Shown here: piece after piece, positions 59,542 to 64,000 of the stretch
Numbering within the stretch: the stretch's first letter is position 1
Layout of the letters: each line of letters opens with the position of its first letter
From: CAVQBJ01 sp963724405
Lineage (GTDB): Bacteria > Actinomycetota > Thermoleophilia > Solirubrobacterales > Solirubrobacteraceae
DNA: 64,000 nucleotides
Assembly (NCBI GenBank): GCA_963724405.1
Contig: CAVRUQ010000003.1
Coordinates: 496,001-560,000 of the forward strand
Direction of reading: 5' to 3'
Position numbers and translations under genes: made by a program
The notes under the pieces: model-generated
Told to the model about the DNA's origin: nothing
Databases searched by the model: none
What the model saw: only the letters and a program-made list of their open reading frames with translations

Positions 59542-61009
59542 CGCGCGCGACGCCGCCTGGCGCCTGGCCGACCCCTTCAACCGCCTGCCGATCCGGATTC
59601 GGCTGGCGATGGTCTCGACGGCGCTCACGTTCGTGATCCTGTGCTCGTTCGCGGCCATCGTCGGCGACCTGACGGTGAATCGGATCCGCTCGGACTTCCG
59701 GCGCGATGCCGAGCAGTCGGCCGAGCGGTTCGCGAACGCCCTCCCCTCGCTCCTGGCGGAGAGAGGGACGCTCAACCCGAACGTCCTCGGCTCGGGCACG
59801 GTGTTTCGCTTCGTCGCGCTCGACGGACGCAGCCCCTTCGGCGGCTCGGCCAACAACTCGGTCCTCGGTTCAGCCCCGGTCATCGACGGCTCGGGCAATC
59901 TCATCCACGAAGAGAGCGGCAACGGCTACCTGATCGAGAACACACTGGTGGAGACGATCAGCGGAGAGCAGTTCTACGTCCAGTACGCCCGCCCGCTGTC
60001 CACGGTCAACTCAACTGTCGCCCGCGTGCGCCTGCTGCTTCTCCTCGGCGTGCTGGCCGGCACCGGGCTTGCCTTCCTCGGCGGCCTGATGATCGCCCGC
60101 CGCGCGATGCGGCCGATCGCCCGCCTGACGAGCACGGCGCGGCAGATCGCCGACACCGGCGACCCGAGTCGCCGCGTGCCGCAGCCCGAGGCCGACGACG
60201 AGGTCGCCGAGCTCGCCCGGACGTTCGACCAGATGCTGCGCTCGCTCGACGCCGCCCGCGGCGAGACCGAGGCGACGCTTGCGCGTCAGCGCCAGTTCGT
60301 CGCGGACGCCTCGCACGAGCTGCGCACGCCCCTGACGAGCGTACTGGCGAACCTCGAGCTGCTCGCCGAGTCACTGCGCGGCGACGAGGGCGAGGCGGCG
60401 GCCTCTGCGCTGCGCTCGACGCGGCGCATGCGTCGGCTCGTCGCCGATCTGCTCCTCCTCGCCCGCACCGACGTGGGACGCGTCGTCCCGCGCGAGCCCA
60501 CCGACCTCGCCGACGTCGCGGTCGAGGCCGCCTCGGAACTCGAGCCGCTCGCGGCCGGCCACACGATCGAGCTCGACACCGAGCCGGCGGTCGTCCTCGG
60601 CGTGCGCGACGAGCTGTTCCGCGTCGCGCTGAATCTGATCGAGAACGCCGTCCGCCACACGCCGCCGGGCACGACGATCAGAGTCCACACGGGACCGGGC
60701 GCCGAGGCCGGGCAGGTCGAGCTCACCGTGCAGGACGACGGCCCGGGCGTGCCGCCCGAGCTCGCCCCGAGGCTGTTCGAGCGCTTCGTGCGCGGCGACG
60801 GCGACCGGGGCGGGTCGTTCGGCCTCGGTCTGGCGATCGTCCGCGCCGTCGCCGAATCCCACGGTGGGAACGTCACGCTCGAGCCGCCGGAGGTCTCAGG
60901 CGACGGTGCACCGGAGCACGGCGCCCGTTTCGTCGTGCGCCTGCCGGCCGTCGCGGCCGAGCCGGCGGCCACGACGGCGGAGTTGCCGGTGTCGGCGCGG
61001 CGCGGCTAG
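59525..61009 (+). CDS. Sensor histidine kinase
   Basis: A 494-residue membrane kinase paired with the preceding regulator. Two membrane helices (TALTFVILCSFAAIVGDL and LLLLLGVLAGTGLAFLGGLMIA) enclose an external sensor of about 130 residues; HAMP follows (RRAMRPIARLTSTARQIADTG), then HisKA with FVADASHELRTPLTS (phospho-His), N box NLIENAVRHTPPG, G1 DDGPGVP and G2 GSFGLGLAIV. Signal unknown. Stop at 61009 is followed by a strong hairpin. Confidence 0.95.
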   Translation: MSFARDARDAAWRLADPFNRLPIRIRLAMVSTALTFVILCSFAAIVGDLTVNRIRSDFRRDAEQSAERFANALPSLLAERGTLNPNVLGSGTVFRFVALDGRSPFGGSANNSVLGSAPVIDGSGNLIHEESGNGYLIENTLVETISGEQFYVQYARPLSTVNSTVARVRLLLLLGVLAGTGLAFLGGLMIARRAMRPIARLTSTARQIADTGDPSRRVPQPEADDEVAELARTFDQMLRSLDAARGETEATLARQRQFVADASHELRTPLTSVLANLELLAESLRGDEGEAAASALRSTRRMRRLVADLLLLARTDVGRVVPREPTDLADVAVEAASELEPLAAGHTIELDTEPAVVLGVRDELFRVALNLIENAVRHTPPGTTIRVHTGPGAEAGQVELTVQDDGPGVPPELAPRLFERFVRGDGDRGGSFGLGLAIVRAVAESHGGNVTLEPPEVSGDGAPEHGARFVVRLPAVAAEPAATTAELPVSARRG

Positions 61010-61092
61010 CGCGCCGTCCACTGCCTGACCGGGAGCTTGGCGGCCACGGCAGCCGCCGCGCCCGCAGCGCCGGCCACGTCCGCGTGGCGGCT

Positions 61093-61118
61093 GGCCGGGG
61101 CGGCGTGCCGCCCCGGCC
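61093..61118. terminator. Hairpin between kinase and Ig-like protein genes
   Basis: Perfect 12-bp stem GGCCGGGGCGGC (61093-61104) with GCCGCCCCGGCC (61107-61118), only a two-base gap between arms, between convergent genes. Probably a bidirectional terminator. Confidence 0.55.
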
Positions 61119-61127
61119 TGCCGTCGA

Positions 61128-63998
61128 TCAGAGGATCTCCACGAGGATGAGGTTGTACGGATCGGCGGTGGGCGCGGTGTCGTTGATGCTCACCGCCGTG
61201 CCCGCCACCGGCGTAGGTGCGTTCTCGGCCTGAACCCAGTAGGTGTCTCCAACGCTGTCGGTCGCCTGCTTGACGAGCGTCTGTCCGGGTCCGACCGTCC
61301 GCGGCACCGAGGCCAGCCAGTCATCGCCGATGGCGAACACCCAGGAGTTGGCCTGCGTGGTGGTCAGGGTTCCCTTGGGCGCCCCGGACGGGTTCATGAA
61401 CTTGGCCGTCCGGCCGATGCCGCTGGCGTTCTTGTAGGCCATGACCGTGATCGTCTCGTCGTAGCCCTTGATGCGGACCGTCGCCGTGATCGGCACGTTG
61501 ACTAGCGCGGTCGTCGCCCGCGCGGTCCACACCTCGGCGCCGCCGAGCTGCTGGTTCTCACGCGCCACCAGGGTCCACGTGAGTCCGCCGCCGGTCACCG
61601 TCGACGTCTGCCCGCCGCTGAACGGCGAGTCGCTGGCCACGTAGGCGACGAGCAAGTCGCCGGCCGTCGCCGAGACCTTCGCCGTCGCCGCGTTGAGGGC
61701 CTGGCCGTTCGCCGACGAGTCGATCGAGGGCGCACCGGTCGGAGTCGTGGTGGTCGTCGTGGTGGTCGTGGTGGTTGTCGTCGGCGTCGTCGTGGTAGTA
61801 GTCGTCGTCGGCGTCGTGGTAGTAGTCGTCGTCGGCGTCGTGGTAGTAGTGGTTGTCGGCGTCGTCGTTGTCGTGGTTGTCGGCGTCGTCGTTGTCGTGG
61901 TTGTCGGCGTCGTCGTCGTGGTGGTCGTCGGCGTCGTCGTTGTCGTGGTCGTCGGCGTCGTCGTTGTCGTGGTCGTCGGCGTCGTCGTTGTCGTGGTCGT
62001 CGGCGTCGTCGTCGTGGTGGTCGTCGGCGTCGTCGTTGTGGTCGTCGTCGTGACGATCGGCGTGACCGTCAGCGTCGCGGCGTTAGTCGTCGCAAAGCTG
62101 CCCGACGCGTTGGTGAACTGGGCCTGATACTGCGTCCCACTCTCCGCGAGCGTCGTGTTGGCGATCGTGAGCGTGTCCGACGTCGCGTTGGCGATCGGGC
62201 TGAAGCTCGTCGCCCCCGGCGCCTCGGAGAACCACTGCACCGTCGGCGTCGGGGTGCCCGACGCCGCAGCCGTGAAGGTGGCCGTCTGCCCGACGGTGAC
62301 CGACTGGTCTTGCGGTTGCAGGGTCACAACCGGCGCCACGGTGACCGTCAGCGTCGCCGCCGTGGTCGTGGTCGAGCCGCCCGCGTTCGTGAACACCGCC
62401 TGATACTGGGTCCCGCTCTGGCTCAGGCTCGTCGCGGGCGTCGTGTAGCTGGCCGAGTTCGCCCCGGTGATGTTCGTGAAGCTCGTCGCTCCCGGCGCCT
62501 CGGACTGCCACTGCACCGAGGTCGCTCCGCTGGCCGCGGCCGTGAACGTCGCGCTGTTCGGAACGGTCACGGTCGCGTTGCTCGGGTTCAGGGTGATCGT
62601 CGGCGGCGGCGGGTTGACCGTCAGCGTCGCCGCCGTGGTCGTGGTCGAGCCGCCGGCATTCGTGAAGACCGCCTGATAGAGGGTCCCGCTCTGGCTCACG
62701 GTCGTCGCCGGAGTGGTGTAGCTGGGCGAATTCGCCCCCGTGATGTTCGTGAAGCTCGTCGCCCCCGGCGCCTCGGACTGCCATTGCACCGACGTCGCCC
62801 CACTTGCCGCGGCTGTGAACGTCGCCGTGGCCGGCGTGGTCACCGTCTGGCCCGTCGGGTTGAGCGTGATCGTCGGCGGCGGCGGGTTGACCACCTGGCT
62901 GAGCGCCGGCGAGGAGGTGCTCGACGCGAAGTTGCCGTCGCCGGTGTAGGTCGCGACGATCGAGTAGGTGTTCGGCGCCAGTGGCGTGGTCAGCGTCAGC
63001 TTGGCCGTCGTCACGTTGGCGGTCGTCGACAGCGTTCCCGTCCCGAGCACCTGCGTGCCGTTCGCGGTGAACGTCACCGTGCCGGTCGGATCGGCGCCGA
63101 TGCTCGGTGCCACCGTGGCCGTGAGGATGACGGTCTGGTTGTACGCGGACGGGTTGGCGGAGCTGACCAGGGTCGTCGTCGTGGGCGCCTGGGCCACGTC
63201 GATCCCCGTCGCCGGGCTCGAGCCGGCCGACGCGTAATCGGTGTCTCCGCTGTACGTCGCGGTGATCGAGTGCGACCCGCCGGTCAACGCCGAAGCCCCG
63301 GTCGACGTGGTGAACGTCGCCGTGGTCACGCCCGCGGTCGTCGAGACGGCGACCGGCGCGCCGAGCGGCGTCGAGCCGTCGGTGAAGGTCACCGTCCCGG
63401 TCGGCGCCGGCAGCACGCCGGTCGGTCCGGCCACGGTCGCCGTGATGGTCACGGCCTGCCCGTAGGTGGGCGTGGCGTTGGACACGCCGACGCTCACGCT
63501 CGGGGTCGCCTGGTTGACGACCTCGCTGACGGGCGGCGCGCTGGCCGCGCTCGGCTTGAAGTCCGTGTCACCGCCGTAGGTCGCCGTGATCGAGTGCGTG
63601 CCCACCGACAGCGGCGAGGTCAGCGTCGTGGTGAGCGTCGCCGTCGTGACGCCGGCGGTCGTGGAGACCGTGCCGGTGCCGATGACGGTCGAGCCGTCGG
63701 TGAACGTGACCGTTCCCGTCGGGTTGCCGATCGGCCCCTGGCCGGGCGTGATCGTCGCCGTAAGCGTGACGATCTGACCGTAGGTGGACGGATTCGGCGC
63801 CGCGGTCAGCGTCGTCGTCGTGCTGTCGCGGTCGCGCTTGACCGCGATGAAGTTGGCCTGGCTTGAGTAGTCGCCCAGGAAGTTGTTGGCGACGGTGGCG
63901 AACTGCCCCGTCGTGGCTCCCGTGACAACGTCGAATTCGGTGCCCACCGGCGGGGCGTAACCGCCAACCAGGTTCGGGAAGACAGTGCCACCCGGCGT
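61128..63998 (-). CDS. Ig-like repeat surface protein, 3' part
   Basis: C-terminal about 956 residues of a large exported protein; the frame is open to the right window edge, so the N-terminus and signal are outside. Order: three Ig-like repeats of the bacterial Big_3 type (SANPSAYNQTVILTATV, PTGTVTFT, GTHSITATYGGDTDF), three further Ig-like units (ASGATSVQWQSEAPGATSF twice nearly identical, then TVQWFSEAPGATSF), a Thr-Pro stalk of about 105 residues, and a C-terminal beta domain (GDLLVAYVASDSPFSGG; YDETITVMAYKNASGIG). Probably a surface stalk or adhesin. Convergent with the kinase gene. Confidence 0.9.
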   Translation of the reverse strand, partial: TPGGTVFPNLVGGYAPPVGTEFDVVTGATTGQFATVANNFLGDYSSQANFIAVKRDRDSTTTTLTAAPNPSTYGQIVTLTATITPGQGPIGNPTGTVTFTDGSTVIGTGTVSTTAGVTTATLTTTLTSPLSVGTHSITATYGGDTDFKPSAASAPPVSEVVNQATPSVSVGVSNATPTYGQAVTITATVAGPTGVLPAPTGTVTFTDGSTPLGAPVAVSTTAGVTTATFTTSTGASALTGGSHSITATYSGDTDYASAGSSPATGIDVAQAPTTTTLVSSANPSAYNQTVILTATVAPSIGADPTGTVTFTANGTQVLGTGTLSTTANVTTAKLTLTTPLAPNTYSIVATYTGDGNFASSTSSPALSQVVNPPPPTITLNPTGQTVTTPATATFTAAASGATSVQWQSEAPGATSFTNITGANSPSYTTPATTVSQSGTLYQAVFTNAGGSTTTTAATLTVNPPPPTITLNPSNATVTVPNSATFTAAASGATSVQWQSEAPGATSFTNITGANSASYTTPATSLSQSGTQYQAVFTNAGGSTTTTAATLTVTVAPVVTLQPQDQSVTVGQTATFTAAASGTPTPTVQWFSEAPGATSFSPIANATSDTLTIANTTLAESGTQYQAQFTNASGSFATTNAATLTVTPIVTTTTTTTTPTTTTTTTPTTTTTTTPTTTTTTTPTTTTTTTPTTTTTTTPTTTTTTTPTTTTTTTPTTTTTTTPTTTTTTTPTTTTTTTTPTTTTTTTTTTTTTPTGAPSIDSSANGQALNAATAKVSATAGDLLVAYVASDSPFSGGQTSTVTGGGLTWTLVARENQQLGGAEVWTARATTALVNVPITATVRIKGYDETITVMAYKNASGIGRTAKFMNPSGAPKGTLTTTQANSWVFAIGDDWLASVPRTVGPGQTLVKQATDSVGDTYWVQAENAPTPVAGTAVSINDTAPTADPYNLILVEIL
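61743..62058 (-). repeat. 24-bp tandem repeats encoding a (Thr7-Pro)n stalk
   Basis: About a dozen units of 24 bp encode blocks of seven Thr and one Pro. Units vary in third positions (gtcgtcgtt, gtagtagtc, gtcgtggtg), so array length may change by slippage while staying in frame. Confidence 0.85.
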
Positions 63999-64000
63999 GA

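Noticed and set aside
61743..62058. CRISPR array
   Set aside because: Repeats are contiguous, 24 bp and code for Thr/Pro in frame; there are no spacers and no cas genes.

Overview
The window is very GC-rich and densely coded on both strands. I infer an actinobacterium, most likely class Thermoleophilia (Solirubrobacterales or a relative). The reasons are the MurT/GatD pair, the LL-DAP aminotransferase next to DapF, an Rv2578c-type radical SAM gene, the run ftsK-rodZ-cinA-thpR-recA-recX, and an actinomycete-type RepSA-like initiator. No rRNA or tRNA gene was recognised, so the taxonomy is inference.

Layout. 1-16.6 kb is core housekeeping: the 3' end of a class A penicillin-binding protein, pgi, a choline-kinase-like enzyme, gluQ, a UvrD-like helicase, a cyclophilin lipoprotein, and a tightly overlapped run (HAD phosphatase, lipid kinase, murT, methyltransferase, gatD, MazG-like). 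16.6-23 kb holds two tandem, about 1040-residue secreted paralogues of unknown function. 23.1-27.5 kb is a minus-strand operon miaA-dapF-dapL-hflX; its DapF-like protein has Ser at both positions where the family has catalytic Cys. 27.5-34.2 kb has a short-chain dehydrogenase, an intein-containing radical SAM protein with an SOS (LexA) box over its start, an EAL-HDOD regulator, an alpha/beta hydrolase and miaB.

34.18-47.16 kb is, I propose, a single integrated element of about 13.0 kb. A large serine recombinase lies at its left end. A 10-bp core is repeated at both borders. The original promoter and first codons of miaB (MKRYHVT) sit stranded at the far right border, 13 kb from the rest of miaB. 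The element carries a RepSA-like initiator, a multipass membrane protein, a CHASE-GGDEF-EAL protein, a HepT/MntA toxin-antitoxin pair, and a group II intron with reverse transcriptase and readable domains V and VI. The intron sits in a 5'-truncated lipoprotein-type gene. No conjugation gene was seen.

47.4-51.3 kb has an ECF sigma factor fused to a zinc-finger anti-sigma-like domain, a membrane helix and an external tail, followed by a secreted repeat protein. 51.4-58.7 kb is recX-recA, thpR-cinA-rodZ and ftsK. 58.8-61.0 kb is an OmpR-type two-component pair. The window ends inside a large Ig-like, Thr-rich surface protein.

A recurring signal is a TANNNT hexamer 6-9 nt before start codons, which suggests that many genes here are leaderless.
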